DNA from: Yoonia sp. | GTDB taxonomy: Bacteria; Pseudomonadota; Alphaproteobacteria; Rhodobacterales; Rhodobacteraceae | Length of the DNA: 46,369 nt | Assembly: GCF_017854565.1 (NCBI RefSeq) | Contig: NZ_JAFMHJ010000027.1 | Coordinates: 1-46,369 of the forward strand | Direction of reading: 5' to 3' | Part shown: piece after piece, positions 8,099 through 16,393 of the stretch | How positions within the stretch are numbered: position 1 is the first letter of the stretch | Layout of the letters: the number at the start of each line of letters is the position of its first letter | Translations under genes and position numbers: made by a program | Notes under the pieces: model-generated | The model's database searches: none | Seen by the model: the letters and a program-made list of their open reading frames with translations, nothing else | What the model was told of the DNA's origin: nothing

Positions 8099-8260
8099 GT
8101 CTGCCTCCTTCTCCTGCTGATTCTGCAATCCACTCTACCTGTGGATGAAGCACAGAACAAAGCACGAGCGCAATCTGAGTCGTTGCTTAACGTTGCGTGT
8201 GGGCGCTGGGGTTGAGCGGCATCAGAGACTGGAAACCTCGAAACCTCAATAAAACAAGGG

Positions 8261-8312
8261 GTGGCATTGGTCTGAGCAAATGAGCGCCACCCTGCGCCAC
8301 CCCGCCACCCCT
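8261..8312 (+). promoter_or_regulatory. Second copy of the 52-nt shared element, upstream of HTH gene
   Basis: GGTGGCA at 8261 and the 28-nt CCACCC-rich block at 8285-8312 repeat the arrangement found before the integrase, with identical 17-nt spacing. The element ends 62 nt before the start of the HTH gene. The rest of the 443-nt gap (7932-8374) holds only the small frame at 8024-8098 and no other gene that I can support. Confidence 0.6.
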
Positions 8313-8374
8313 GTCGATCTGTTCTCGCTGTCTGACGACGTCCGCCCATGCCGGGCGGCGAATAGGAGGTAGAG

Positions 8375-8620
8375 ATGATTCAATCACAGACTGAACCGGA
8401 GATGACCGGCGCGACCCTGCTGTCGTGCTGGATCAGCCGCAAGGAGTTGGCCGACGCGCTCAGTGTTACGGTCGACACGCTCGGGCGCTGGGAGGCGCGG
8501 CGCATCGGGCCGCCGTGTGTCCGCGCAGGACGCATGGTGCTTTATCGGCGCAAGGCGGTGCAAGACTGGCTAGCGGCGCAAGAAATGCCGCGGGCCAAGA
8601 CGGCAGGAGGTCGGAAATGA
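8375..8620 (+). CDS. Excisionase-like helix-turn-helix protein
   Basis: This 81-residue protein has a single winged-HTH/MerR-like domain of the HTH_17 or excisionase type: ISRKELADALSVTVDTLGRW (about 22-41) followed by the usual wing GPPCVRAGRMVLYRRKAVQDWL. Proteins of this kind bend DNA during excision (Xis) or act as AlpA-like regulators. A very good ribosome binding site (AGGAGG) precedes the ATG. The stop overlaps the next start (ATGA), opening an operon of five overlapping genes. The same 52-nt element lies before this gene and before the integrase, which supports a joint role in directing integration or excision. Confidence 0.8.
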   Translation: MIQSQTEPEMTGATLLSCWISRKELADALSVTVDTLGRWEARRIGPPCVRAGRMVLYRRKAVQDWLAAQEMPRAKTAGGRK

Positions 8621-8898
8621 CCACTATCCCGTTTAACCCTGCCTGCCGCACAGCGCCCTACATTTCCGTCACAGGCGATGACAATTGGCCCCAAGACCGC
8701 CTGTCCGAGGCACGCGCCGTCATCGCCGATGTGGCGCATCATTCTGACCACCTGATCCGGCTCGCCTGCAGGGTCTTGGCCGTCCATGGCGACACCGCCG
8801 CCGAGCGTGAAGACGCGCAGAGGCTGCTGGTGGTGATCGACGCAAGGCGGCCGGTGCAGCGTGCCCAGCGCGAAGAGAACGGGAGGGCCGCAGGATGA
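8617..8898 (+). CDS. Unrecognised 93-aa phage early protein
   Basis: This small protein has no domain that I recognise. It begins MTTIPFNPACRTAPYISVTG and has a charged helical C-terminal half (about 35-93) with many Arg and Ala residues. ATG 8617 is chosen because it overlaps the preceding stop as ATGA and follows AGGAGG; the frame is open upstream but that part only shadows the HTH gene. Its stop overlaps the start of the VRR-NUC gene in the same way. The tight overlaps show translational coupling in the phage early operon. Confidence 0.7.
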   Translation: MTTIPFNPACRTAPYISVTGDDNWPQDRLSEARAVIADVAHHSDHLIRLACRVLAVHGDTAAEREDAQRLLVVIDARRPVQRAQREENGRAAG

Positions 8899-9290
8899 CG
8901 CGCCGCGGCACACCCGAAGCTGACCTGCAGCGATCTCTCGTGCAGGCCCTGCGCCTCGCCCTGCCCCGCACGGCAATCATCCATCACTGCGCCAATGAGG
9001 TGACCGAGCCAGGCCCCCGCGGTGCAAGGCGTCAGGCGATCCTGGTCGGCATGGGCGTCCATGCGGGCTTTGCCGATCTGGTGATCCTGTGCGATGGCCG
9101 CGTGCTGTTTCTCGAGCTGAAAGCCCCGAAAGGACGCCTGCGCCCGACACAGGAGGCCTTCCGCGATGCGGTGCTGGCGCAGGGCTTCGGCTGGGCGCTG
9201 GTGCGCAGCCTCGACGAGGCGCTGGGCGCGCTGGCCGATCACGGTTTTACGACGCGCATTGCGCCCCCTGTACGGAGGTCCGCGCCATGA
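8895..9290 (+). CDS. VRR-NUC domain nuclease
   Basis: This 131-residue stand-alone VRR-NUC protein belongs to the PD-(D/E)XK superfamily of metal-dependent nucleases. The core motif is complete: Asp61 in FADLVIL, then Glu74 and Lys76 in LFLELKAPKGRLRPTQEAF. Single-domain VRR-NUC proteins are common in phage early regions, next to replication genes, and are thought to act as structure-specific nucleases in recombination or replication. It starts inside the stop of the previous gene and its own stop overlaps the start of the replication-like gene. The family assignment is secure; the phage role is inferred. Confidence 0.88.
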   Translation: MTRRGTPEADLQRSLVQALRLALPRTAIIHHCANEVTEPGPRGARRQAILVGMGVHAGFADLVILCDGRVLFLELKAPKGRLRPTQEAFRDAVLAQGFGWALVRSLDEALGALADHGFTTRIAPPVRRSAP

Positions 9291-10303
9291 GCCATGACGC
9301 CACCAACTGGGCCATCAAGCAGCGCGGGTTGAAGCCCACAACCAAGATCGTGCTCTGGCATCTCTGCGACCGGTTCAACCCGGATTACGGTTGCTTTCCC
9401 TCGCAGGTTCGGCTGGCCCACGATTGCGAAATCAGCCGCTCGACGCTGAATGACCACCTGCGCCAGTTGGAGGCCGGGGGGCTGTTGCGCCGTGTGCCAC
9501 GGATTGATCCAGTGACCAAGCGACAGCAGCCGACCCGCTACATCCTGGGGTTCGAGCGCGGCTTCACACCGGCTGATGTGGTGCCGGGTCCGGAAATCGG
9601 ACACGGGTACGCAGACGATCTGGAAACCACTGATGACGCGGGCACGTGCGGTCTCGATGAGCCTGACGCGACTGATCCGTGTCCGGATTTCGGACACGGG
9701 AGCCACCCCGAAGCCGTGTCCGGATTTTGCCCCGACCCGTGTCCGGAAAAGGGCCAAAGCCGTGTCCGAAATCCGGACACTAACCTTGTAAGAGAACCAC
9801 TAAGTAAACCAGTAAAGGAGGAGGAGGACGCGGCTGCGCGCGAGGCCGATTTTGATCGGTTCTTTGCAAAACTTCTGAATGCGCTGGGCTTCGCCGCAAA
9901 TGCCAGCCTGCCCGCCTGGTGGCAGGGCGCGCCAGCTAGAACCCATGTGCGTCAATGGATCGATGACCTCGGGCTGTCCGAGGGTCGGATCATCGAGACC
10001 GCCACCGAGACCCGGTGCGATCATCCCAATCCGCCCGATGGGCCCAAAGCCCTCGACCGGTTCATGGAACGCGCTGCACAGCGCGATGCGCAGGCGGCGG
10101 CCAGTGCTGGGAAAGCCAAGCGCAGCCGCAAGGCCCAAAGCAAGCCACGGCCCAGCCCCGATGAAACGGCGGCATTCTATGCGGCCAAGGTGAACTCAGA
10201 CGAATACCTGCCCCCGAACATGATCAGCGCCGCTATGTGCGGATTGATGCTGGAACGCGGGCTCGTCACCACGGAACGCCTCCGGATGCGGGGTGTGCTA
10301 TGA
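9287..10303 (+). CDS. Winged-helix replication-like protein with internal repeat array
   Basis: This 338-residue protein has an N-terminal winged helix-turn-helix of the phage replication type (about 8-85: KIVLWHLCDRFNPDYGCFPS, then SRSTLNDHLRQLEAGGLLRR). A low-complexity linker (about 98-165) is encoded by repeated GTGTCCGG sites, and the C-terminal half resembles DnaT or replication-initiator tails, with an ARTHVRQWIDDL segment. ATG 9287 overlaps the VRR-NUC stop. The repeats within the gene mirror phage lambda, where the origin lies inside gene O. It probably binds them to start replication, handing over to host DnaB or DnaC, since no phage helicase is visible here. An alternative is a transcriptional regulator. 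Confidence 0.75.
   Translation: MSHDATNWAIKQRGLKPTTKIVLWHLCDRFNPDYGCFPSQVRLAHDCEISRSTLNDHLRQLEAGGLLRRVPRIDPVTKRQQPTRYILGFERGFTPADVVPGPEIGHGYADDLETTDDAGTCGLDEPDATDPCPDFGHGSHPEAVSGFCPDPCPEKGQSRVRNPDTNLVREPLSKPVKEEEDAAAREADFDRFFAKLLNALGFAANASLPAWWQGAPARTHVRQWIDDLGLSEGRIIETATETRCDHPNPPDGPKALDRFMERAAQRDAQAAASAGKAKRSRKAQSKPRPSPDETAAFYAAKVNSDEYLPPNMISAAMCGLMLERGLVTTERLRMRGVL
9584..9780. repeat. Inverted-repeat array inside replication-like gene, candidate origin
   Basis: Five copies of a GTCCG-core site lie in under 200 nt, four of them reading GTGTCCG. Three are complete inverted repeats with a 5-nt spacer: 9588-9602 (GTCCG/CGGAC), 9677-9699 (CCGTGTCCG/CGGACACGG, perfect 9-bp arms) and 9762-9780 (GTGTCCG/CGGACAC). 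Two are half sites starting at about 9715 and 9738. The spacers are related (GATTT, GAAAT, AAATC). Repetition of protein-coding DNA at this precision points to binding sites, most simply replication iterons. Confidence 0.7.
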
Positions 10304-10950
10304 CCTTGCAGAGATCGATTATCAATCGCGGCGGACGCACAAAACGTGCTCTGGGCGTGCAGGCGGCACTTGAATGGGCGTTTCGGATCGAGAAGGCTCA
10401 ACTGGAGCTGCCGCTTCCGAAGAACGTATCGGAAGAAGGCTTCGGCTTTGGCCTCGAATATGTCCTGCTGCAACGCGCAGCACTGGGCTGTAAGGTTGAC
10501 GGCGGCCAGCACAAGATGGGCAGTTACACCCACCCAGATGCCGAGGTGATCGCCGCCACCGTTGCCGGAATGCCGGCTAGCCTCGGCGGCATCCGCATGG
10601 CGATCCGCGTGGCCGAACTGGCGCGCGCTGGGCTAACGCCCGACTGGATGCCCGGCGTGGTGCCGCGCTGCGTGCCGGTCGATACCAAGCGCAATCAGCA
10701 TGGCGAGCGGGCGACCACCATAGTCGTCGGCACTGAACGCGTGCTGACCCGCGGCAAATGGCGAACGGTCGAGGTTTTGGCCTGTCCGGTCACCTGGCGG
10801 CCGCACCCGGAGCAGATTGTGTCCGCTCGTCGCGGCTATGATGACTGGTGGCAGGCGCTGGACTGGATTCGCGATGGATTGGCGGTGGGCCGCATGCTTC
10901 GGGATATCGAGGTGATGGGGGCGATGCCTAGAGTGCGGCCTTGGCAGTGA
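10300..10950 (+). CDS. Unrecognised 216-aa phage early protein
   Basis: I cannot name a family. The protein begins MTLQRSIINRGGRTKRALGV and is basic at both ends. It has a His- and Gly-containing segment (GGQHKMGSYTHPDAEVIAATV, about 70-90) and a compact C-terminal domain (about 140-216) with many Trp and Arg residues (VTWRPHPEQI, YDDWWQALDWIRDGL). ATG 10300 overlaps the stop of the replication-like gene, so it is the last gene of the early operon. A 262-nt gap without a gene follows before the AIPR gene. Position suggests a role in DNA metabolism or regulation; nothing more can be read from the sequence. Confidence 0.75.
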   Translation: MTLQRSIINRGGRTKRALGVQAALEWAFRIEKAQLELPLPKNVSEEGFGFGLEYVLLQRAALGCKVDGGQHKMGSYTHPDAEVIAATVAGMPASLGGIRMAIRVAELARAGLTPDWMPGVVPRCVPVDTKRNQHGERATTIVVGTERVLTRGKWRTVEVLACPVTWRPHPEQIVSARRGYDDWWQALDWIRDGLAVGRMLRDIEVMGAMPRVRPWQ

Positions 10951-11212
10951 TAGGTTGGTTAAGATTGCGAGTACTAAACTTTTGCTGCAGATTGAACCGA
11001 GGCCCGCCGGACATTTCGACTGCCGGTCCAAGGTTGAAGGACTCTACTGGCAATGAAACCCGTCCCGGGCCCGTGGCATAGGATTGCGACCAACGAGCAT
11101 TTGCAATGGCAACACCCGATGGGCTACAGATTTCAATTATATAGAAAATCAGTCGGTCAAGTGGGCCCTCCCGAGTAAATGAGCTTTTGAATTCAAGTCA
11201 GGGAATAATGCG

Positions 11213-13327
11213 GTGGAAGAAATAACTGAATACCACGCTGGTCTCATGGCTGAACTTGATGCAGTCGCCGAAGAAAGCTCTCTAGACGTCAAGGAGGCCT
11301 TTTTCGAGCGAATGGCCAACCGCCTAGAAATGGAGGGCGAGATCGTTACCTCCGACTGGGTCGACTTCTCGGACAGGAATTCTGGAAAGCCGGTCCGGAT
11401 CGACGCAATTGGCGGCGACCCGCGGGAATCCGAAGGCGTTCTGAGCGTGATCGTCAGCGACTTTCATCCCGATGCCACTCCGGTGAAAATCAATGCTGCC
11501 GACGCGAAAAAGTCCTTTGGCAGCCTGATCAACTTTGTCGCAGCATCACGCCGCGCTGCTTTCCGTTCCGATCTGATGGAGGGATCATCAGAAGCAGGTG
11601 CAGCATCCTTGATCACATCCGCTTGGTCATCCGTCACCAAGGTGAAACTCATCCTGATTACCAACGCCATCTATAGTGCCCGGACGGACGCCGTCCTTGC
11701 TGGAAAGATAGCCGATGTACCTGTCACCTATAACGTCTGGGATCTTTCAAGATTTCACCGCTTCGAGACCTCGGGTCATGCCCGAGAGAAGATCATCGTC
11801 AATTTCCGGGATGACTTTGGCGAGGCCCTTCCTGCACTGGCCGCGTCTAGGAGTGGTGACAGGCTCGACAGCTACCTGATCGTAATGGGTGGGACTCAGC
11901 TAGCAAAGATCTATGACAAATGGGGCGCGCGGCTTCTCGAGTCGAATGTGCGGAGCTTTTTGCAGGCCCGCGGTGCAGTCAACAGGGGCATTCGGGACAC
12001 CATCAAGGATGAACCGGAGATGTTCTTCAGCTACAACAACGGATTGTCCGCCACAGCAGACGAGGTCGAGGTGGTGAGGTCCGAGAACGGAATGCAGATC
12101 GTCAGGGCCACCAATCTGCAGATCGTGAACGGGGGACAGACAACGGCGTCACTGCATGCAGCCCTGTCCGCATCGCCGGAAACGCTCGATAATGTCCATG
12201 TCCAGTTGAAGCTTACAGTCGTGCCTGACGAGGTCTCCGAAGAGATTGTGCCGTTCATTTCAAAATACGCCAACAGCCAGAACAAGGTCAGTGCTGCCGA
12301 TTTCTTTTCGAACCACCCCTTTCACATGCGGATGGAAGAGTTTTCACGCCGCGTCTTGGCACCCGCCGCGGAGGGCACGAACAAGGAAACGAAGTGGTTC
12401 TACGAGCGGGCAAGAGGGCAGTATCTGGTGGAGCGGGCCAAAAAATCGCCTGCAGAGCGTCGGCGGTTCGATATCGAGAACCCGAAGTCCCAATATTTCG
12501 TCAAGACCGATCTAGCCAAAGTCGAGATGAGCTTCCGGATGCAGCCTGATACCGTGAGCAAGGGTGCCCAGAAGAACTTCGGGACGTTCGCACAGACAAT
12601 CGGAAGTGAATGGTCACGCAGCGATAGTAAATTTGATGAGACGTGGTTCAAGCGACTTGTGGCCAAACTGATCGTCTTTCGCCATCTGGAAAAAGTCGTG
12701 CCGAAACAACCGTGGTATCCTGGCGGTTACCGGGCCAACATCATCACTTATACGATCGCCAAGGTTGTATCAGACACCCATGAAGCCGAAAAGTTGCTGG
12801 ATTTGGATTCTGTCTGGCGGACACAATCCGTTCCGAGGGCTCTGAATGACACTCTTCTTATGGCCGCCGAAGTGGCCACGACGGTCATTACCGCCCCAGA
12901 GGCGGGTGTAAACAACATTACGGAATGGGGGAAGAAGCAAGCCTGTTGGGCTGCAATTGAGCGCGCAGTCGTCGAGTATGGAGATGATTTCAAGGATTGT
13001 GTTGTAGCCCCCGAAGAAGCACGAACCACGCAGCGCGATGACCGGCGGAATACGTCGATGGACGCAGAAATAGCAGCCCAGCAAAACGTGATTGCAATCG
13101 GGGCACCATTTTGGTCTAGGCTCAGGGATTGGGGTCGGGCGAACCGGAAATTCAGCCCGACAGAGGACGGCATCCTCAGGACCTGCAGCCTGTTGCCTGG
13201 CCGCATTCCGTCGGGGCGGCAGTCAGTGATTGCTGAACAGATCATGTTGCGCGCGCGTGAGGAAGGTTATGTTGACGAGGCAGATTCGCCCCGGATCAAG
13301 ATATCGGCGATCTCACGGCCCCATTGA
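11213..13327 (+). CDS. AIPR family (abortive infection phage resistance) protein
   Basis: This 704-residue protein carries the AIPR domain. Its diagnostic motifs are clear: NVRSFLQARGAVNRGIRDTI (about 245-265), FFSYNNGLSATA (about 272-283) and IVNGGQTTASL (about 305-315). AIPR proteins were named from lactococcal abortive infection and often accompany restriction-like operons with GHKL ATPases, Z1 and methyltransferase genes. The biochemical activity is not established from the sequence. The start is GTG 11213 with a weak AGGGA upstream; Met12 is an alternative. It is convergent with the restriction operon, its stop lying 9 nt from the end of the EcoRII-N-like gene, so the two units were probably acquired together but are transcribed separately. 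Confidence 0.85.
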   Translation: MEEITEYHAGLMAELDAVAEESSLDVKEAFFERMANRLEMEGEIVTSDWVDFSDRNSGKPVRIDAIGGDPRESEGVLSVIVSDFHPDATPVKINAADAKKSFGSLINFVAASRRAAFRSDLMEGSSEAGAASLITSAWSSVTKVKLILITNAIYSARTDAVLAGKIADVPVTYNVWDLSRFHRFETSGHAREKIIVNFRDDFGEALPALAASRSGDRLDSYLIVMGGTQLAKIYDKWGARLLESNVRSFLQARGAVNRGIRDTIKDEPEMFFSYNNGLSATADEVEVVRSENGMQIVRATNLQIVNGGQTTASLHAALSASPETLDNVHVQLKLTVVPDEVSEEIVPFISKYANSQNKVSAADFFSNHPFHMRMEEFSRRVLAPAAEGTNKETKWFYERARGQYLVERAKKSPAERRRFDIENPKSQYFVKTDLAKVEMSFRMQPDTVSKGAQKNFGTFAQTIGSEWSRSDSKFDETWFKRLVAKLIVFRHLEKVVPKQPWYPGGYRANIITYTIAKVVSDTHEAEKLLDLDSVWRTQSVPRALNDTLLMAAEVATTVITAPEAGVNNITEWGKKQACWAAIERAVVEYGDDFKDCVVAPEEARTTQRDDRRNTSMDAEIAAQQNVIAIGAPFWSRLRDWGRANRKFSPTEDGILRTCSLLPGRIPSGRQSVIAEQIMLRAREEGYVDEADSPRIKISAISRPH

Positions 13328-13343
13328 TCCATCTGGTCAATGG
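13321..13343. terminator. Hairpin between convergent AIPR and EcoRII-N-like genes
   Basis: CCATTGA and TCAATGG pair across a 9-nt loop exactly at the junction of the two convergent genes, overlapping both stop regions. The stem is only 7 bp and lacks a T run, so a terminator role is tentative. Confidence 0.3.
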
Positions 13344-13768
13344 ACTCGCCGCCATCCGGACAGGCGGATCCGAACGCCATCTTCTTCGTTCTGGTCCTCA
13401 GGATCGGGACGAATTATTCCGATTGAATAGCGCATCTTGTCAGACATCAGGGAAATCCTGAACTCATCGCCCTCACGAGCGCCGGTGTCACGGAACCATT
13501 TGGTCATATGCGTCACCCGGAATTCGTTTCGTGTCCCATTTTCGTCGTGTAACTTGTTGTTGTAATAGACAAACCTGAAACGGAGAGCCTGACCGGCATC
13601 ATCCACACAATCCAGCCACGCATCCGGGTTTTTGATTTCTGGATCAAGTACGGGCAGGATTGCAAGTAGCTGCGTTTCACCCTTGGGAATCAAGATGCCG
13701 CCCTGATGTCCACCGGTCGTTCCTACATCATTGGCGCTCAGTACTTTGCTGAACACATCACCGGTCAT
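13337..13768 (-). CDS. Stand-alone EcoRII N-terminal-type DNA-binding protein
   Basis: This 143-residue protein corresponds to the N-terminal effector domain of the restriction enzyme EcoRII, a B3-like pseudobarrel that binds DNA. The signature SKVLSANDVGTTGGHQGGI (about 7-25) lines up closely with the EcoRII KRLSANDTGATGGHQ region. The later RFVYYNNKLHDENGTRNEFR and THMTKWF segments match its second conserved block. The catalytic EcoRII C-terminal domain is absent. It is the last gene of the leftward operon and its start overlaps the SNF2 stop by 4 nt. It probably gives sequence specificity to the SNF2-HNH-ATPase complex, perhaps at a CCWGG-like site, given the Dcm-like methyltransferase and Vsr in the same operon. 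The family is seen; the partner role is inferred. Confidence 0.82.
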   Translation of the reverse strand: MTGDVFSKVLSANDVGTTGGHQGGILIPKGETQLLAILPVLDPEIKNPDAWLDCVDDAGQALRFRFVYYNNKLHDENGTRNEFRVTHMTKWFRDTGAREGDEFRISLMSDKMRYSIGIIRPDPEDQNEEDGVRIRLSGWRRVH

Positions 13769-15576
13769 GTTTTCACCGGAAGGATGGACAGCGCCCGCTT
13801 CAAGTCGTCCGCATCGCGTGTGGACACAGGAACCGTCTCATTTGCAAGATCACTCTTCCACGCAGATCGTTCGATCATAATTTCCTCCACAGTATCTTTG
13901 TAAAACAGGCGATATACGGTGACCGGTTGCGTTTGCCCGCGGCGGTGGGCACGGGCGCTCGCCTGTGCCTCGACAGCTGGGTTCCAGACCGGTGTGAAAT
14001 GGATCACAACAGTGGCGGCCGTGATATTGAGACCGGCACCGGCTGCCTTTGGATTGAGGACGAGACATGCGGCCCCAACATTTTCGGAAAATATGTCAAC
14101 GATTGGCTGCCGGTCCTCTTGAGGCGTCGACCCGTTAATGGCTCCCCAGTGGACACCGGGCATGTCGGCACAGACCTCCTTCAGAAGGTCTCCAATACGG
14201 TTGAACAACGCGAACACGATGACCTTTCGGCCATTCGCAAAAGCCTCGCGGAGCAGGGCCGCAATGCGTTCCATTTTTGGCGTAACGAGCGGCATGCTGG
14301 ACGCGGGGATGATGTCGGCTTCTTCTTCAGCGTCGGAGTTTTGCCGTAGCCATGGATGTGCGCAAAGGAGTTGAAGCTGAAGCGTCGCGACAAGTGCCCC
14401 GGCAACAGGATATTTAGCGAGTGTTGTATCCCGAACTTCACGATAATGATCGATGAGACGATCATCGAGCTCAAGCGGTATGTCGATGTCAATCCGTTCT
14501 GGCAGATCTGAAGCGACATCGGCAACACGCCGTTTCAATATGATTGGGTCGGTCAGGCCACCGAGCCTCTGACCCGCTTCGACACTGTCCGGGAACTCAG
14601 CCTCGAACTCGCTCTGGGTGCCGAGAAGCCCCGGTATCGCAAAGTCGGTAAGCGACCACAGATCAAGCAGGGTATTCTCTACGGGAGTTCCCGTCATGGG
14701 AATGGAGCGCTTTCGAGGGATGGTGACGATGGCCTGACGGCGGTTGGAGGAAGGGTTCTTGATAGCCTGAGCCTCGTCGCAGATTACCCACGACCATTCC
14801 AGGCCGGAGAAGATGGAGATATCGTTTACCATCGTGTCATAGGTAGTGATCACGACCCGCGACCTTTGGAGGCCACTGGAGACGCCCGTTCGATGACTTC
14901 CGCGATGCACGTTCGTTTCGAGACTGGGGCCAAATCGTTCAATCTCCCGGACCCAGTTGGCGATCAGACTTGTTGGACAGACTATGAGCGCAGGGCTTGA
15001 TTGGTCAGGCATGTCCATGAGGAGCAGCGCTATGATCTGGATCGTTTTTCCCAATCCCATCTCGTCCGCCAGAATGACCCCCCCGGTCCTTCCGACAGTG
15101 TCCCACATCCACTGGACGCCGCGGGCTTGGTAGGGAAATAGGTCGGCCCGGAGACCGCTCGGGGCAACCGGGTTGGTCTCCTGGTCTGCAGCATCCCGTC
15201 CTGCAATCAGGACACTTGTGGAAGCAGCCGTGGACATCCGCTCATCGACCGTTCGCAGCAGCCTGATCGCCACGCTGAAAGGAAGATCTTTCGGGTCCAC
15301 ATCCCCCAGCATAATCCGGAAGAGCTTCGGTGCATCTTTTGGAAGCGGCCGCAAAACGGTGCCGTCGACAACCCATGCGTGATCGTCGGTCGGAGCCCTG
15401 AGTTCATTTTTCTGTCCGCGGATCATCCTCATACCGCCAAGGCTGGCCGAGAGCCGGTCACCATTCCGATCCAGCAGAATTAAAGGTTCCAGCAACCGTT
15501 CGGACAAGGTGTGACCGGCGGGTACCCGTTCGCGCACTCCTTCAAATGTAATTGGCATGGCGGCGAAATCAGGCAC
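13765..15576 (-). CDS. SNF2-family DNA translocase (superfamily 2 ATPase)
   Basis: This 603-residue SWI2/SNF2 ATPase has a short N-terminal extension (1-145) and then two RecA-like lobes. Visible motifs are Walker A LADEMGLGKTIQ at 169-180, Ia VCPTSLIANWVREIE near 199-213, DEAQ at 267-270 followed by AIKNPSS, MTGTPVEN at 294-301 and, in lobe 2, AGAGLNITAA and ARAHRRGQTQPV. The usual DEAH is DEAQ here. Such enzymes translocate on duplex DNA and, in restriction systems, act like the motor of type I or III enzymes. Its start overlaps the HNH gene by 8 nt and its end overlaps the EcoRII-N-like gene by 4 nt, implying subunits of one complex. The catalytic core looks complete. Confidence 0.92.
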   Translation of the reverse strand: MPDFAAMPITFEGVRERVPAGHTLSERLLEPLILLDRNGDRLSASLGGMRMIRGQKNELRAPTDDHAWVVDGTVLRPLPKDAPKLFRIMLGDVDPKDLPFSVAIRLLRTVDERMSTAASTSVLIAGRDAADQETNPVAPSGLRADLFPYQARGVQWMWDTVGRTGGVILADEMGLGKTIQIIALLLMDMPDQSSPALIVCPTSLIANWVREIERFGPSLETNVHRGSHRTGVSSGLQRSRVVITTYDTMVNDISIFSGLEWSWVICDEAQAIKNPSSNRRQAIVTIPRKRSIPMTGTPVENTLLDLWSLTDFAIPGLLGTQSEFEAEFPDSVEAGQRLGGLTDPIILKRRVADVASDLPERIDIDIPLELDDRLIDHYREVRDTTLAKYPVAGALVATLQLQLLCAHPWLRQNSDAEEEADIIPASSMPLVTPKMERIAALLREAFANGRKVIVFALFNRIGDLLKEVCADMPGVHWGAINGSTPQEDRQPIVDIFSENVGAACLVLNPKAAGAGLNITAATVVIHFTPVWNPAVEAQASARAHRRGQTQPVTVYRLFYKDTVEEIMIERSAWKSDLANETVPVSTRDADDLKRALSILPVKT

Positions 15577-16393
15577 CTGCGTCCTCCATGCACCGACGGA
15601 GTTCGGAAATATCCAGGGGAATCGGACGTCTGGTGTGAACTGCCCGATGACAGTTCGGGCATAGCGGGATCAGATCACACGCCGGATCATATGGGCGCGG
15701 TTCCGCAAGATTGGCGAGGGGTTCAAGATGATGCACTTCCACTATCCCGATCCCAGCACCGTAAACTTGGCGAGGATCGATGCCGCAAACAGCGCATTTG
15801 TCGCCATGTAACCGGATACAAAGCAGCCGGTTTCGCGGATTTCGTTCCCGGCGTGCCACGTTGGCAGGATGCACCGCGCCTTCGTAGGCGGGCATAGCTT
15901 CGGCTGTTTCGGTCTCAAGTATGTCGTATCCAATCAATTCGGCCATCGCCGCCATGACCGGAACGATGACCTCCTGACATGTGCGCCGAATGGCTTCGTC
16001 CGTATCTGGACCCTCGACATGCCTTACGACTGCCTGAAGTTGAAAGCTCCCACTGGCGACAGTCCAGTCCGCCAAGTCCTGCCCATGGATCGACACCTCA
16101 TGCTCCGGGCCAATCGACGATACCAGCGCTCTTGCCAGTTGCTGATCCTCGACGGGTGCCTGTGCAATCTGGCGGATCACGGCGCCCGAAAAGTTTCCGA
16201 ACGTCAGCCGCACGCGATGCGACTTCAGCCCATGGGGTTTGAGCTCGGCCACGGGCCCGTGGCGTTCATCCAAGTCGGCAAACCACAGCCGCATGCCGGA
16301 GCGGAGACCGTCCGTATCGACTGCCAATGCGATCTCGGCACCAGTGCCTGTGAGCAGTGCATTTGCAATGAGCTGTCTCTTTGCCGCGATCAT
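15569..16393 (-). CDS. HNH endonuclease with unknown N-terminal domain
   Basis: The C-terminal 80 residues are a zinc-containing HNH nuclease: CAVC (Cys200, Cys203), the active-site pair VEVHHLEPLANL (His221, His222) and CPNCHRAVH (Cys245, Cys248, His249, His253). The first 185 residues form a domain I do not recognise, possibly for protein contacts or modified-base recognition. HNH proteins with such N-terminal extensions are frequent nuclease subunits in restriction systems. The ATG shares a base with the stop of the GHKL ATPase gene (TAATG), and the SNF2 gene overlaps its end. It is the most likely DNA-cutting subunit of the operon alongside Vsr. Confidence 0.88.
   Translation of the reverse strand: MIAAKRQLIANALLTGTGAEIALAVDTDGLRSGMRLWFADLDERHGPVAELKPHGLKSHRVRLTFGNFSGAVIRQIAQAPVEDQQLARALVSSIGPEHEVSIHGQDLADWTVASGSFQLQAVVRHVEGPDTDEAIRRTCQEVIVPVMAAMAELIGYDILETETAEAMPAYEGAVHPANVARRERNPRNRLLCIRLHGDKCAVCGIDPRQVYGAGIGIVEVHHLEPLANLAEPRPYDPACDLIPLCPNCHRAVHTRRPIPLDISELRRCMEDAGA

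Noticed and set aside
7919..8215. 98-aa plus-strand frame in the gap before the HTH gene
   Set aside because: It starts within the 198-aa gene on the other strand, lacks a ribosome binding site and has no protein-like conserved pattern.
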